A DNA stretch of 64,000 nucleotides. It comes from Hwanghaeella grinnelliae. Its GTDB lineage: Bacteria > Pseudomonadota > Alphaproteobacteria > UBA8366 > Aestuariispiraceae. Below the pieces are notes generated by a model that was given only the letters and a program-made list of their open reading frames with translations, searched no databases and was not told the origin of the DNA. Shown piece after piece: positions 44,340 to 55,338 of this stretch; the first letter of the stretch is position 1; each line of letters starts with the position of its first letter. The stretch lies in assembly GCF_004005845.1 (NCBI RefSeq), contig NZ_SADE01000001.1, forward strand, positions 1,240,001-1,304,000, read 5' to 3'. A program made the position numbers and the translations under genes.

Positions 44340-46670
44340 TCAGCGTTTCGCTTTCCTGCCGGGACGGCCCTTGGATTTGCCGCCGCCCTTTCGGCCAGCC
44401 TTGCCACCGGCTTTACCACCGGGGCCGCCCCGGCGGTTGCCGAAGGCACCGCCACGGCCGGCGCGCGGGATGTTTTTCAGGATCTGTTTGGATGCCTCTT
44501 TCCCGCCGTCGATCACTTCGAAGACAAGGCCGCCGGTCAGGGCGTTCGCTTCTTTAAGGCGAACCGTCACACGGTCGCTCAAGGTGAAGGCAATGCCGTT
44601 TTCCCGGCCGACGAGGCAGTGATGAACCTCATCGTGATGGTAACGGTCCCAGGGCGACAAGGTGCTGATCGGCACTAGGCCGTCAGCGCCCGTCTCGTCC
44701 AGCGCGACGAACAGGCCGAAACGTGCGACACCTGAAATCCGCGCCGGGAACTCCGCGCCGACACGATCGCTGAGATAGGCGGTTACATACCGTTCCGTCG
44801 CCTCGCGCTCGGCTGTGGAGGCACGGCGCTCAGTGCCCGATATCGCATCGGCGATTTCATCGAATGTCTCGATTTCCTCCGTACCTATGCCGTCGTCACC
44901 CAGGTTGTAATCCGTGACGAGCGCCCGGTGGACAAGGACATCCGAATAGCGGCGGATGGGCGAGGTGAAGTGGCAGTACCGCCGCAGGGCCAGGCCGAAA
45001 TGACCCATATTGTTGGACGAATAGACCGCCTGGGATTGGGACCGCAGCACGATGTCGGACACCAAGGGCCCTTTGCCGGCCTTTTCGGCCTGATCCAGGA
45101 TACCGGTGAACATGCGCGGCTTCACGACCGCGCCCTTCGCCAGCTTGAACCCGAGGACGGCCAAGCTGTCCCTGAGCGCTTCCAGCTTGTCCAAGGGCGG
45201 CGGTTCATGGACGCGGTACATGATCGGGATCCGCGTCTGCGGCTGTTTCTTTTCCAAGGCTTCCGCGGCGGCGACATTGGCGCAGATCATGAATTCTTCG
45301 ATCAGCTTGTGGCTGTCGAAACGCTGGCGCACGACGATTTCGGAGATCTTGCCGTCTTCTCCGATTTTGACCTGGCGTTCAGGCAGGTCCAGTTCCAGCG
45401 TGCCGCGCGCCTCACGGGCCCGGGACAGCGCATGGTAGGCTTGGTACAGCGGTTTCAGAACCGGATCCACCAGGGTATCGGTCGCGTCATCCGGCGTGCC
45501 GTCCATGGCGGCCTGGACCTGAGTATAGGTCAGGCGGGCAGCGGACCTCATCAGGGCACGGCTGAACCGATGGCGCAGTAACTGTCCGTCGGCATCGATG
45601 ACCATGTGGCAGGCCATGCAAGCGCGGTCTTCGTTCGGGCGCAGCGAGCACAGATCGTTGGACAGACGTTCCGGCAGCATCGGCACGACCCGGTCCGGGA
45701 AATAGACCGAGTTGCCGCGTAGCCGCGCAGCTTTGTCGAGCGCGCTACCCGATTTCACGTAATGGGCGACATCGGCGATGGCGACGATCAGCTTGAAGCC
45801 GCCCGGGTTTTCCTTGTCCTCATCGGGCTGGGCCCAGACGGCGTCGTCGAAGTCGCGCGCATCCGCCCCGTCGATAGTGATCAGCGGAACGTCCCGCAAA
45901 TCCTCGCGCTTGCCTAGTTCCACGGGTTTCAGCTTGTCCGTCTCGGCCAAGGCATTTTCGGGGAAGGCAACGGGAATACCGTTCTGGTGGATTGCGATCA
46001 GGCTGAAGGCCTTTGGATCGCTGAGATTGCCGACCCGCTCCACCACTTCGGCTTCGCGCGGCAGGTTCTCGAACCGTTTGGAACTGGGCGCGGGCAGGGG
46101 GCGGATCAGCACAAGGTCGCCGTCGCGGACTTCCTCAGGCACGGTATTCAGGGTGTATTCCCGGTCGATGCGCCGGTCCGTCGGCTTTACCCGCCAGCCT
46201 TTCGGGGTTCGGGACACAGCCCCCAGAATGTTCTCAGGCCCGGCGCGTAGGATGCGGATCGGTTGCGCCTCGTAGCGGCTATCGCCGATCCGCTTGAAGC
46301 GGGCCAGAAGCCGGTCGCCCGGTTTCGGCAGGCCTGTGGCCCGGCCGCCGGGCACGACAATGATCTCCGCCTCGATATCCGCGAGCGGGCCGACGGGTTT
46401 GGCGAAAAGCTCGCCATCGACACTGGCGTCTGAAACCATGACCACGCCGACTTCGGGCAAGGAACCCTTCGGGGCCATCTTCCGTTTCCGACCCTTGTCG
46501 ATCGCACCGTCGCTTTCCAATTCCCGCAGCAGGGCTTTCAGCTCAATGCGTTGGGCACCTTTGATCTGGAAGGCGCGGGCGATTTCGCGTTTTCCGACGG
46601 GGGTCGGGCTGTCTTGGATGTAGTCCAGGATTTCCTGTTTTGTGGGAAGCCTGTTGGGGTCGTCGGTCAC
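44340..46670 (-). CDS. rnr: Ribonuclease R
   Basis: This 776-residue 3'-to-5' exoribonuclease starts with an HTH-like region ([20 protein letters not shown]), then cold-shock domains and the RNB catalytic domain. [17 protein letters not shown] carries the Asp residues that bind Mg. A C-terminal S1 domain ([20 protein letters not shown]) is followed by a basic tail rich in Gly, Lys and Arg. RNase R degrades structured RNA and joins rRNA quality control. Its stop-to-start gap from topA is 6 bases, so both are probably in one transcript. Confidence 0.95.
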   Translation of the reverse strand: MTDDPNRLPTKQEILDYIQDSPTPVGKREIARAFQIKGAQRIELKALLRELESDGAIDKGRKRKMAPKGSLPEVGVVMVSDASVDGELFAKPVGPLADIEAEIIVVPGGRATGLPKPGDRLLARFKRIGDSRYEAQPIRILRAGPENILGAVSRTPKGWRVKPTDRRIDREYTLNTVPEEVRDGDLVLIRPLPAPSSKRFENLPREAEVVERVGNLSDPKAFSLIAIHQNGIPVAFPENALAETDKLKPVELGKREDLRDVPLITIDGADARDFDDAVWAQPDEDKENPGGFKLIVAIADVAHYVKSGSALDKAARLRGNSVYFPDRVVPMLPERLSNDLCSLRPNEDRACMACHMVIDADGQLLRHRFSRALMRSAARLTYTQVQAAMDGTPDDATDTLVDPVLKPLYQAYHALSRAREARGTLELDLPERQVKIGEDGKISEIVVRQRFDSHKLIEEFMICANVAAAEALEKKQPQTRIPIMYRVHEPPPLDKLEALRDSLAVLGFKLAKGAVVKPRMFTGILDQAEKAGKGPLVSDIVLRSQSQAVYSSNNMGHFGLALRRYCHFTSPIRRYSDVLVHRALVTDYNLGDDGIGTEEIETFDEIADAISGTERRASTAEREATERYVTAYLSDRVGAEFPARISGVARFGLFVALDETGADGLVPISTLSPWDRYHHDEVHHCLVGRENGIAFTLSDRVTVRLKEANALTGGLVFEVIDGGKEASKQILKNIPRAGRGGAFGNRRGGPGGKAGGKAGRKGGGKSKGRPGRKAKR

Positions 46671-46676
46671 CTTGGA

Positions 46677-49403
46677 TCAATCCGTCCCGGCGGCGGGTTT
46701 CTTTGCCGCGGCTTTTTTGGCACCCGCTTTTTTCGCGCCTGCTTTTTTGGCTTTCGCCTTCTTAGCCCCGGATTTCTTAGCGCCAGATTTCTTAGCGCCA
46801 GATTTCTTAGCGCCAGCCTTCTTCGCAGACGCCTTTTTCACTGGCCCACCCTTGGCGGCCTGTTTCGCGGCCTTCTCGGCCAGCAGGCGAACGGCTTCTT
46901 CCAGGCTGACGCTTTCCGGTTCCACATCGCGCGGAATGGAGGCGTAGAGCTTGCCGTGTTTCACATAGGGACCGAAACGCCCGGCCCCCTGGGTGATCGC
47001 CTTGCCGTCGTCCGGGTGTTCGCCCAACGAGCGTGTGGCGCGGGCCTTACCCTTTTCGCCTGCTTGGGCGATGACCTCGACGGCGCGGTTCATGCCGATC
47101 GACAGAACATCGTCATCCGCCGGTATCGAGACATAGCTGCTGCCATGTTTCAGGAACGGACCGAACCGGCCGACGCCTGCGGTGATCATTGCGCCGCTTT
47201 CCGGATGCGTCCCGATTTCGCGCGGCAGGGCCAGCAGGCGAAGGGCAAGGGCAAGGTCCACATCCGCCGCGGACATCCCTTTCAATAGGGACGCGCGCTT
47301 CGGTTTCGGTGGTGCCTTCTTGCCCTTTTCCTTCGGCAATTGTTCGCCGACCTGAACATAAAGGCCATAGGGACCTTTCCGCAGGCTGACGTCTTCGCCG
47401 GTCTCAGGGTAGGGACCCAGAACTTTCGGATAATTCGCGTCTTCTCCGTCTTCCGACCCGTCCTCGCCCAATTGGCGCGTATACCGGCAATTGGGATAGT
47501 TCGAGCAGGCGATGAAAGCGCCGTGGCGACCGAAGTTCAGGCTCAACCGGCCGCCGTCGCAGGCCGGGCAAACGCGGGCGGCTTCGGTGCTGCCGTTTTC
47601 GTCCGCCGGGAAGAAGTGGGGGCCAAGCTCGCGGTCGATCGTGTCTCTGACCTCGACACCGGTCAGTTCCTTGGTGTGTTCGGCGATCTTGTAGAAATTG
47701 TCCCAGAAGTCCCGCAGGACCTGCTGCCAGTTGCGCCGCCCATCCGACACATCGTCCAATTGTTCTTCCAGATCGGCGGTGAAGCCGTATTCGAAATACC
47801 GGTCGAAGAAGCTGGACAGGAAGGCAGTGACGAGGCGTCCCCGGTCTTCCGGCACAAAACGCCGGCTTTCAAGCAGCACATAGTTACGGTCCTGAAGGAC
47901 TTTTAGAATGGAAGCATAGGTGGACGGTCGCCCAATTCCCAATTCCTCCATCTTCTTCACCAGGCTCGCCTCGGAATAGCGGGGCGGGGGCTGGGTGAAG
48001 TGCTGTTCCGGAATGACGTCCTTGAGGGACGGGGTTTCGCCCTCGGTCATGTTGGGAAGGCGCCGATCATCGTCGTCCGACCCGTCGCCCTGCTGGCGGT
48101 CGTCGACATCCTCGAAATACAGTTTCAGGAAGCCGTCGAATTTGATCACCGACCCGTTGGCCCGGAAGGTCGCCGCCCCGTTGGCGCTGTCGATATCCAC
48201 GGCGACGCGGTCGATCACAGCACTTTCCATCTGTGAGGCCATGGTCCGTTTCCAGACCAATTCGTAAAGACGGGCCTGATCCTTATCCAGATATCGGGCG
48301 ACGTCTTCCGGCTTACGGAACAAATCCGTCGGGCGAATCGCTTCGTGCGCTTCCTGGGCGTTCTTGGCTTTGGTGCGATAGACGCGCGGGGAGTCGGGCA
48401 GATAATTGTCGCCAAAGATTTTCTCAATGGCGCGCCGGCTGCCGGCGATTGCCTCGCCGCTCAAACTTGTGCTGTCGGTCCGCATATAGGTGATCAGGCC
48501 GACGGTTTCGCCGCCCAGTTCGATCCCTTCATACAGCCGCTGAGCCACGCTCATCGTTCGGCTGGCGCCCATGCCGAGCTTGCGGCTGGCTTCCTGCTGC
48601 AGCGTAGAGGTGGTGAAGGGCGGGGCCGGGTTCCGCTTCTGCGTCTTGCGCTCGACCTTGGTGACCGAATAGGGCTGGCCCTCGGCCATTGAAACAGCGC
48701 GCTTGGCGGCGGCTTCGTCGCCCAGGTCGAAACGGTCCAGCTTTTTGCCGTCCAGATGCGTCAGGCGGGCCTTGAAGGCATCGCCGGCCGCGGTCGCCAT
48801 CAAGGCGTCGACGGACCAGTATTCCTGCGGCCGGAAGGCTTCGATTTCCGCTTCACGCTCGCAGATCAGCCGTAGCGCGACGGATTGCACACGGCCGGCG
48901 GACCGGGCGCCGGGCAGTTTGCGCCACAAAACGGGCGACAGGGTAAAGCCGACCAGATAGTCCAGCGCACGCCGCGCTAAATAGGCGTCGATCAAGGCCT
49001 GGTCCAGATCACGCGGATGGCTGACCGCCTCGGTCACCGCCTTCTTGGTGATTTCGTGGAAGACGACGCGGCTGACATCCATGCCGTCGATCACATTGCG
49101 GCGGGCCAACTCGTCCTTCACATGCCAGGAAATGGCTTCTCCCTCGCGATCCGGGTCAGTTGCGAGATAGAGATGTTTCGCGCCTTTGACCGCTTTGGCG
49201 ATCGCGTCCAGCTGCTTCTTGCCGCGGACGTCGACTTCCCACCGCATGGCAAAGTCTTGATCTGGATCGACGGACCCATCCTTCGCCGGAAGGTCGCGAA
49301 CGTGACCAAAACTGGCGAGAACCTCGAAACCGTCGCCGAGGTATTTATTGATGGTTTTGGCCTTCGCCGGTGATTCGACGACGACTACGCTTTTATCCGC
49401 CAT
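46677..49403 (-). CDS. topA: DNA topoisomerase I
   Basis: This 908-residue type IA topoisomerase has the TOPRIM start [17 protein letters not shown], the active-site Tyr in [14 protein letters not shown] and one clear zinc ribbon ([14 protein letters not shown], then [13 protein letters not shown]). C-terminal repeats with [24 protein letters not shown] and [14 protein letters not shown] are the basic Topo C-terminal modules. It ends in a Lys-Ala-rich tail of about 55 residues. ATG at 49403. It relaxes negative supercoils. Confidence 0.96.
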   Translation of the reverse strand: MADKSVVVVESPAKAKTINKYLGDGFEVLASFGHVRDLPAKDGSVDPDQDFAMRWEVDVRGKKQLDAIAKAVKGAKHLYLATDPDREGEAISWHVKDELARRNVIDGMDVSRVVFHEITKKAVTEAVSHPRDLDQALIDAYLARRALDYLVGFTLSPVLWRKLPGARSAGRVQSVALRLICEREAEIEAFRPQEYWSVDALMATAAGDAFKARLTHLDGKKLDRFDLGDEAAAKRAVSMAEGQPYSVTKVERKTQKRNPAPPFTTSTLQQEASRKLGMGASRTMSVAQRLYEGIELGGETVGLITYMRTDSTSLSGEAIAGSRRAIEKIFGDNYLPDSPRVYRTKAKNAQEAHEAIRPTDLFRKPEDVARYLDKDQARLYELVWKRTMASQMESAVIDRVAVDIDSANGAATFRANGSVIKFDGFLKLYFEDVDDRQQGDGSDDDDRRLPNMTEGETPSLKDVIPEQHFTQPPPRYSEASLVKKMEELGIGRPSTYASILKVLQDRNYVLLESRRFVPEDRGRLVTAFLSSFFDRYFEYGFTADLEEQLDDVSDGRRNWQQVLRDFWDNFYKIAEHTKELTGVEVRDTIDRELGPHFFPADENGSTEAARVCPACDGGRLSLNFGRHGAFIACSNYPNCRYTRQLGEDGSEDGEDANYPKVLGPYPETGEDVSLRKGPYGLYVQVGEQLPKEKGKKAPPKPKRASLLKGMSAADVDLALALRLLALPREIGTHPESGAMITAGVGRFGPFLKHGSSYVSIPADDDVLSIGMNRAVEVIAQAGEKGKARATRSLGEHPDDGKAITQGAGRFGPYVKHGKLYASIPRDVEPESVSLEEAVRLLAEKAAKQAAKGGPVKKASAKKAGAKKSGAKKSGAKKSGAKKAKAKKAGAKKAGAKKAAAKKPAAGTD
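46761..46820. repeat. 15-base tandem repeats in the topA tail
   Basis: Four 15-base units (46761-46775, 46776-46790, 46791-46805, 46806-46820) encode five-residue repeats of the form AKKSG in the C-terminal basic tail of topoisomerase I. The second and third are identical. Confidence 0.85.
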
Positions 49404-49518
49404 GTAAGTGACCAGGCTCCCGATTGCTCTGTACAGGACGCGAGGTACTGGCACGGTAGCTCGGTTGCCGTCAACTGCTCAAAGAAGTCTCTAATGTCGC
49501 AAGAGGGCGGTATCGACG

Positions 49519-50679
49519 TCAGTGTTTCGTCGCGCCAGCGGAGATGCACCAAGCGTTCACAGTGGTCCGGGCTTGGTCTTTCGTCAATGCTTCGAAGGCC
49601 TCGATCGCGCCGTTGATCTGATTATTCGCACGCATTTCCTTCATTGACCTGTGGCCCAGCACTTCGGGCATGACGGTCATGTATTGATTCGAGTCCATCC
49701 CAAAGGCGCGGCAAATGATACCAAGGGATTCGGCGCCGGTCCGCGTCAGCATTTTGCGCGTTTCAACTTCCGTCTTGCCGATCACAGCGCCCACCGCTTC
49801 GACGAATCCTTCCTCACCTTGCCCTTCAAGGGCGCCGATCAGGCGCTGGGCATGGTCGCGGCCCTTCTCGTCGTACCAGTCGATCCCGGCGTCTTCCGCT
49901 TCCAGCGCGGCATCGACGGCGTCGGATACGGCGTCGGCAACGATGACCGTGTCTAGATCGTAGTTGCGTCCGATATAGTCGCGCAGCGCGTCGCCGACCC
50001 AGGCATACATCCGTTTGGCGACGGCCGGCGGCAGATCGCGGCGCTGAAGCAGAGGCGCCTGAAGGTCTGCGTCGTGAACTGAAAGGCGAACCGTCTCGCC
50101 GATGCCCCAGGGCGTCATCTCGGCCGACAGGTTGCGCAAAAGGTTGATCAAAACTTCGGTATTGGCGGTGGAGACCAGCTTGTCGCTGACCGCACCGGTC
50201 AGGCCCGGCCGTTTGGCGACCGCCATTTGATGGGCCGCGCCGTTGTTGTCGATGATCGCGATGAGGTGGTCGTCTTCCAACTGGGCCGAATGCACCAGGA
50301 TCGGATAGGCGACATTGATGACGTCGTTCGCCAGGAAGTCGAGAAGGTCTTGGGGAACATCGACCCGTTCCGCCAGATAGTCCGCGATATAGCGCCGTAT
50401 CTGGACTTCGACTTGATCGATCAGTTTTCGCAGAATGTCGAAGGTGAGGGAGAGTTCTTCTTCGTTCAGGTCGGCGCGTGAATCCAGGCACATCTTTGCG
50501 ATGGATGCGGCTAGCCCGCCTTTGCCATCAACTGCGCGTTGATGTGCAAGTTTCAACAACCTTTCGTAAGACGCGGAACCCACCATTTGATTTGTACTAA
50601 CCGCTCCATCCGGCTTCCCCAGCCCGGACTCTGTCTTAGCTTTTTTGTTACCCGTGTCGCCTGATATCAAACTCGACAT
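49519..50679 (-). CDS. DUF2336 family protein
   Basis: This 386-residue, largely helical cytoplasmic protein has SYERLLKLAHQRAVDGKGGL, LLDFLANDVINVAYPILVHS, LEDDHLIAIIDNNGAAHQMA and LLRNLSAEMTPWGIGETVRL. These match the DUF2336 pattern, HEAT-like proteins common in Rhodospirillales and Rhizobiales without assigned function. An in-frame GTG at 50688 is an alternative start. It lies between dprA and topA in a block where I would expect those two to be neighbours. Confidence 0.8.
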   Translation of the reverse strand: MSSLISGDTGNKKAKTESGLGKPDGAVSTNQMVGSASYERLLKLAHQRAVDGKGGLAASIAKMCLDSRADLNEEELSLTFDILRKLIDQVEVQIRRYIADYLAERVDVPQDLLDFLANDVINVAYPILVHSAQLEDDHLIAIIDNNGAAHQMAVAKRPGLTGAVSDKLVSTANTEVLINLLRNLSAEMTPWGIGETVRLSVHDADLQAPLLQRRDLPPAVAKRMYAWVGDALRDYIGRNYDLDTVIVADAVSDAVDAALEAEDAGIDWYDEKGRDHAQRLIGALEGQGEEGFVEAVGAVIGKTEVETRKMLTRTGAESLGIICRAFGMDSNQYMTVMPEVLGHRSMKEMRANNQINGAIEAFEALTKDQARTTVNAWCISAGATKH

Positions 50680-50984
50680 TTCAGACACCCCAACACAGCT
50701 GGGTAACAGCTGGTTAAACCATTCAGGATTGGGTGCGCTGACGCACTGACGGCAGGAAAAATGCGCGCCGGGTCATGCCCGACAAAGATGCTCCCTGACA
50801 ACACCATGGTTCAGGTCACCACAACCTTCACCCGTGCTCCGTCTCCCCCAAACCTGATCCGCAATTGTCTGCGTGAATTGTAAACTAACTGTTAACAGAC
50901 ACAGCTTGTTTGAACGACGGTTAACATACCTGCGCAGGAAGAACTAGCTAAAATGTGCTACAGGAGTCTGTATTTACGTGATTA
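50680..50984. other. Intergenic region upstream of the DUF2336 gene
   Basis: These 305 bases lie between the DUF2336 gene and dprA on one strand. The part near 50880-50980 is AT-rich and contains two GTTAAC strings; it is the most likely promoter of the DUF2336 gene, which is thus separately transcribed from dprA. No gene was seen. Confidence 0.45.
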
Positions 50985-52124
50985 TTAGCGGGATATGAAT
51001 CCACCGGGATGGCGGGAGAGCCTGCCGGCCAGCTCCATTTCCAGCAAAACGGCGTTAACCAACGGTGCGGGAAGGCGCAATTCCCTGATCAGGGCATCGA
51101 CGGCGACCGGTGTGCTGCTCAATCCGTGTTCGACGCGCTCATGAATCACCGCGATCGTCCCGTCATCGGGTTCGCTTGGTATCGCCGCCGGCGGATCGGA
51201 AAAACCCGTCGCCGGACCGAAGGGTAGGCCGACGGCGTTTGAAGGGGGAAGGTCCTGCAGCACATCGTCAACAATTTGAATCAGGGTCGCGCCGTCGCGG
51301 ATCAAGTCGTTGCAGCCGGCACCGCGCACATCCATCGGCGCGGATGGGGCGGCAAAGACCGATCGGCCCTGTTCCGCCGCCCGACGCGCGGTAATCAACG
51401 AGCCTGATTTGCGCTTCGCCTCGATCACCACGACAGCCAGCGACAATCCGGAAATGATCCGGTTGCGGCGCGGGAAGTGACGGGCCAGCGGCTGCATGCC
51501 GGGCGGCATTTCCGAGATCACCGCGCCTTTCTCGATCAAGGAGCGATAAAGGCCGTCGTTTTCCGGCGGAAAGACAATATCGACGCCTCCCGCCAGGACG
51601 GCGATGGTGCCGGTTTCCAACGATCCTTCATGGGACGCTGTATCGATGCCGCGGGCCATGCCCGATGCAATGGCATAGCCGGCCCGGCCGATATCAGCGG
51701 CCAGCTTGCGGGCGAAGCCCTTGCCGGCGACCGAAGCGTTCCGGCCCCCGACCATGCCGATACAGTCCCGTCCGACCAGATCCGGATTGCCGAGCAGATA
51801 GAAAAATGGGGGGGCATCGTCGATCGCGGCGAGTGGCAACGGATAGCCCGCCGCGCCGAAATGCAGGTCCCGCGCGCCGAGCTTTTCCGCGGCTTCACGT
51901 TCCTGGTCGACCACGTCAGCAGCAGCGATCCGCAAGGCCTTGGCCCGACCGCCGCGCCGGGCCAGGTCCGGCAAGGCGAGCAGCGCTTCCTGACCCGACC
52001 CGAAGCGGCGCAGCAATTGCCGGAAGGTGACCGGGCCGACATTCTCCGTCCTGGCCAGGCGAAACCGGGCATGGCGTTCCTGCTCGGTCAAAGGGGAAGG
52101 GGTTTTTGTCGCCGCGTCGCTCAT
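50985..52124 (-). CDS. dprA: DNA processing protein DprA
   Basis: This 379-residue protein has the Rossmann-like DprA core: CIGMVGGRNASVAGKGFARK, GYAIASGMARGIDTASHEGS, TIAVLAGGVDIVFPPEN, FPRRNRIISGLSLAVVVIEA and SGSLITARRAAEQGRSVFA. An N-terminal SAM-like and a C-terminal winged-helix region flank it. DprA loads RecA onto incoming single-stranded DNA during transformation. ATG at 52124. plsY is 59 bases upstream. Confidence 0.94.
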   Translation of the reverse strand: MSDAATKTPSPLTEQERHARFRLARTENVGPVTFRQLLRRFGSGQEALLALPDLARRGGRAKALRIAAADVVDQEREAAEKLGARDLHFGAAGYPLPLAAIDDAPPFFYLLGNPDLVGRDCIGMVGGRNASVAGKGFARKLAADIGRAGYAIASGMARGIDTASHEGSLETGTIAVLAGGVDIVFPPENDGLYRSLIEKGAVISEMPPGMQPLARHFPRRNRIISGLSLAVVVIEAKRKSGSLITARRAAEQGRSVFAAPSAPMDVRGAGCNDLIRDGATLIQIVDDVLQDLPPSNAVGLPFGPATGFSDPPAAIPSEPDDGTIAVIHERVEHGLSSTPVAVDALIRELRLPAPLVNAVLLEMELAGRLSRHPGGFISR

Positions 52125-52183
52125 CCCCAATCCTCAACCGGGCGGGGAATCGAGTCAACGTAAAGGCGCTTTCGGGAAAAGAA

Positions 52184-52798
52184 TCAACCTTTGCGTTTAA
52201 AGCTGATTTTCGATTCCTCGCCGGCGATGAGGCGGCCGATATTCTGGTGATGCCGTATCCAGCCTAGGGCGGCGAGCACCGCACTGGCGACCGTGATGTC
52301 GGTCAGTCCCAAGGCCCAGGCGATTAAGGGCGCGGCCAAACCGGCGGTGAGCGCGGCTGCGGAGGAATAGCGGGTCACGACGGCTACCAGCAGCCAGACC
52401 AGGCCGGCCCCCAAGGCGACCAGCGGCGCGATCGCGATCAGCACGCCGAAGGTGGTGGCGACACCCTTGCCGCCTTTGAAGCGAAGCCAGATGGGGAAGT
52501 TGTGGCCGAAAACCGCGGCCACGCCCGCCAGGATGCCCACGGTCGGCCCGGCCAACATCATGGCGATAACGACCGCGATAGCGCCCTTGCCGCTGTCCAG
52601 TACCAGGGTAGCGGCAGCCAGGGGTTTATTGCCGGTCCGCAGCACATTCGTCGCGCCGATACTGCCGGAGCCGATGTCGCGGATATCGCCCAGCCCGGCC
52701 AATCGCGTCAGCACAAGGCCGAAGGGAATGGAGCCGAACAGATAGCCCCCGGCAATCGCCAGGGCTGCAATCTCGATCGGGGGAAAACTACCGTCCAC
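52184..52798 (-). CDS. plsY: Glycerol-3-phosphate acyltransferase PlsY
   Basis: This 204-residue inner-membrane protein has several hydrophobic helices and the three PlsY motifs: YLFGSIPFGLVLTRLAG, DIRDIGSGSIGATNVLRTGN and FGHNFPIWLRFKGGKGVATT. It transfers the acyl group from acyl phosphate to glycerol 3-phosphate, the first step of phospholipid synthesis with PlsX. A GTG start at 52798 is proposed; the ribosome site is weak, and coupling to pyrC (9-base gap) may assist translation. Confidence 0.93.
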   Translation of the reverse strand: MDGSFPPIEIAALAIAGGYLFGSIPFGLVLTRLAGLGDIRDIGSGSIGATNVLRTGNKPLAAATLVLDSGKGAIAVVIAMMLAGPTVGILAGVAAVFGHNFPIWLRFKGGKGVATTFGVLIAIAPLVALGAGLVWLLVAVVTRYSSAAALTAGLAAPLIAWALGLTDITVASAVLAALGWIRHHQNIGRLIAGEESKISFKRKG

Positions 52799-52807
52799 TG
52801 TAACGGC

Positions 52808-54115
52808 CTAAAGCGGTGCGTCGGGCGCGCGGAACAGCGTGCGGCCGTCGACAATGGTCATCAGCGCTTTGCCCTGGACCGGGCGCTTGTCGAAGGGCGT
52901 GTTCTTCGACCGGCTCTTCATTTTGGCTTCATCGATCTGCCAGGGGCGGTCGGGATCGAAGATCACAAGGTCCGCCGGCGCGCCCCGGACCAACCGTCCG
53001 GCCTTCAGGCGCAGCAGGTCGGCGGGCTTGCACGTCACCGCGGCCAGTGCTTCCAGCAAAGTCATATGCTTGTTGTGATACAGTTCCAGCGTCAGCGGCA
53101 GCAGCGTTTCCAAACCGATGATCCCGAAGGAGGCCTGCGGGAAAGGCAGACGCTTGGAATCCTGGTCATGCGGCGCGTGATCGCTGGCGATCGCATCGAT
53201 CGTGCCGTCGGCGATGGCCGCGACAACCGCCTGGCGGTCGCCCTCGTCCCGCAGCGGCGGGGAGACCTTGGCGAAAGTCCGGTAATTGCCGATGGCGGTC
53301 TCGTTCAAGGCGAAGTAATGCGGCGCCGTATCGCAGGTGACCGGCAGGCCCTGTTTCTTCGCTTTGCGGATCGCGTCCAGCGCCTCGGCGGTGGTGACAT
53401 GGGCGAAATGGAACCTTGTGCCGGACATGGCGGCCAGGCGCAGATCGCGTTCCACCATGATGATTTCGGCTTCGCGGGGAATACCGGACAGGCCCAGGCG
53501 GCTGGCCAACTCACCCTTGTTCATCAACCCATTTTCGGCCAGCGAGGGTTCTTCCGGATGCTGGACGATCATCGCGTCGAAGGCTTCGGCGTATTTCAAG
53601 GCGCGGGACAATGTCTTGGCGTTCACCGTCGCCTTCTCGCCATCGGTGAAGGCGACGACGCCCGCTTCGCTCAACAATCCGATTTCGGTCAACTCCTTGC
53701 CCTGCATGCCCTTGGTCAGCGCTGCATAGCAGTTGATCTTGACCTTTTTCGCCTCCCGCGCGCGCCGGGCGATGAACTCCACCACCGGCACGTCGTCGAT
53801 AACCGGCTGGGTGTTCGGCAGGCAGGCCAGTTGCGTGATCCCGCCCGCCAAGGCGGCGTCACCCGCGCTGTTGATGTCTTCCAGATGTTCCTGACCGGGT
53901 TCGCGCAACTGAACGCGCATGTCGACCAGCCCGGGCGCAAGGCACAGCCCCGCACAATCCACCACTTGGCGAACCGACGGCGCGCCGCCCTTGAACAGAT
54001 GGGCGCCGAAATCGGCGATCTTGCCGTCTTCGACCAGCACCGCGCCGGTCTCGTCCAGGCCGGTGGCCGGGTCGAGCAGACGGGCGTTCAGATAGGCGAT
54101 GCGTCCGGCGGGCAT
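52808..54115 (-). CDS. pyrC: Dihydroorotase-like protein lacking the HxH metal motif
   Basis: This 435-residue amidohydrolase-fold protein follows pyrB by 5 bases. It keeps GLVD and LREPGQEHLEDI, FHFAHVTTAEA and IDAIASDHAPHD. Where dihydroorotases have D-x-H-x-H it reads DMRVQ (residues 65-69), so both histidines of the metal site are replaced by Arg and Gln. The later IVQHPEE also departs from the usual H-x-ED. It may be an inactive PyrC' that stabilises PyrB, as known in Pseudomonas, or an altered enzyme. Confidence 0.85.
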   Translation of the reverse strand: MPAGRIAYLNARLLDPATGLDETGAVLVEDGKIADFGAHLFKGGAPSVRQVVDCAGLCLAPGLVDMRVQLREPGQEHLEDINSAGDAALAGGITQLACLPNTQPVIDDVPVVEFIARRAREAKKVKINCYAALTKGMQGKELTEIGLLSEAGVVAFTDGEKATVNAKTLSRALKYAEAFDAMIVQHPEEPSLAENGLMNKGELASRLGLSGIPREAEIIMVERDLRLAAMSGTRFHFAHVTTAEALDAIRKAKKQGLPVTCDTAPHYFALNETAIGNYRTFAKVSPPLRDEGDRQAVVAAIADGTIDAIASDHAPHDQDSKRLPFPQASFGIIGLETLLPLTLELYHNKHMTLLEALAAVTCKPADLLRLKAGRLVRGAPADLVIFDPDRPWQIDEAKMKSRSKNTPFDKRPVQGKALMTIVDGRTLFRAPDAPL

Positions 54116-54120
54116 GCGGC

Positions 54121-55137
54121 TCAATTCCCTCCCGCCGTTTCGGTCGGATCGACGTAGGTGTCGCCTGTTGGGCCGGGGCGGGCCTGGTTGCGGGTTAGAA
54201 TGTCGATACAAGCCATGCGAACCGCGACCCCCATTTCAACCTGCTGGCGGATGACCGAACGGTCGATGTCGTCGGCCAGTTCGGAGGCGATTTCAACGCC
54301 CCGGTTCATCGGGCCGGGATGCATGACGAAGGCGTCCGGCTTGGCATAGGCCAACTTGTCGGCATCCAAACCGAAATACCGGTAATATTCCCTGACCGAG
54401 GGTACGAAGCTGCCCTGCATGCGTTCCAATTGTAGGCGCAGCATCATCACCACATCGCAATCGGCCAGCCCCTTGCGCATGTCGGTGAAGACCTCCACCC
54501 CAAACCGGTCCATGGCCGGCGGCAGCAGGGTGGGCGGGGCGACCACGCGGACGCGCGCGCCCATCGTGTGAAGCAGGTGGATGTTCGACCGCGCCACGCG
54601 GCTATGGGCGATGTCGCCGCAAATCGCGACGGTCAGGTTGTTCAGTCGCCCGATGCGGCGGCGGATGGTCAGGGCGTCCAACAGTGCCTGGGTCGGATGT
54701 TCGTGGCTGCCGTCGCCGGCATTGATGACGGAACAATTCACCTTCTGCGACAACAGTTCCACCGCGCCCGAGTCGGCATGGCGCACAACCAGCACATCGG
54801 GGTGCATGGCGTTCAAGGTCATCGCCGTATCGATCAGCGTCTCGCCCTTCTTGATGGCGCTGGTGGCGACCGACATGTTGATCACATCCAGGCCAAGACG
54901 CTTTCCGGCAAGCTCGAAAGACGTCCGCGTGCGCGTTGAATTTTCAAAGAAAAGATTGATCAGCGTTCGACCGTGAAGCAGGTCGCGCTTCTTATCGGCC
55001 TGGCGATTCTGCTCGACATAACCGTCCGCCGTATCCAGCAAAAGCGAGATTTCCGAGGCCGATAGGCCTTCCATGCCGAGAATATGCTCGTGCGGGAAAA
55101 TGGAGGGTAAATCCGATGTGGAAGGGGTGCTATTCAT
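54121..55137 (-). CDS. pyrB: Aspartate carbamoyltransferase catalytic chain
   Basis: This 338-residue protein has the carbamoyl phosphate motif [37 protein letters not shown] and [19 protein letters not shown], all typical of PyrB. It joins carbamoyl phosphate and aspartate in pyrimidine synthesis. No pyrI regulatory chain is present; the adjacent DHOase-like protein is the likely partner. The ATG at 55137 starts the minus-strand pyrB-pyrC-plsY run. Confidence 0.95.
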   Translation of the reverse strand: MNSTPSTSDLPSIFPHEHILGMEGLSASEISLLLDTADGYVEQNRQADKKRDLLHGRTLINLFFENSTRTRTSFELAGKRLGLDVINMSVATSAIKKGETLIDTAMTLNAMHPDVLVVRHADSGAVELLSQKVNCSVINAGDGSHEHPTQALLDALTIRRRIGRLNNLTVAICGDIAHSRVARSNIHLLHTMGARVRVVAPPTLLPPAMDRFGVEVFTDMRKGLADCDVVMMLRLQLERMQGSFVPSVREYYRYFGLDADKLAYAKPDAFVMHPGPMNRGVEIASELADDIDRSVIRQQVEMGVAVRMACIDILTRNQARPGPTGDTYVDPTETAGGN

Positions 55138-55338
55138 CGGGCGGCGACTATACGCCGGAGTCGGATTAACGCAAACGGAATGTCACCTGAATTTTCGGAA
55201 TCGCGAAACGTGTGAATTCGCTTCATCCAGGGGTCGCAGATTCTAGGGCTGCACGTTCCCGGCGAACCGGTCATCATCCGGGCCGGTTTCGAACACCGTA
55301 CAGACATACGGAACAATATATAGGGAAGGGGTTCGCCC

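Noticed and set aside
46761-46830. CRISPR-like short repeats
   Set aside because: The units are contiguous 15-base coding repeats in the topA tail without spacers.
52502-54157. A 551-codon plus-strand open frame
   Set aside because: It is antisense to plsY and pyrC, both strongly supported by family motifs. Its translation is low-complexity in Arg, Gly and Gln, as expected for a shadow frame in GC-rich DNA.
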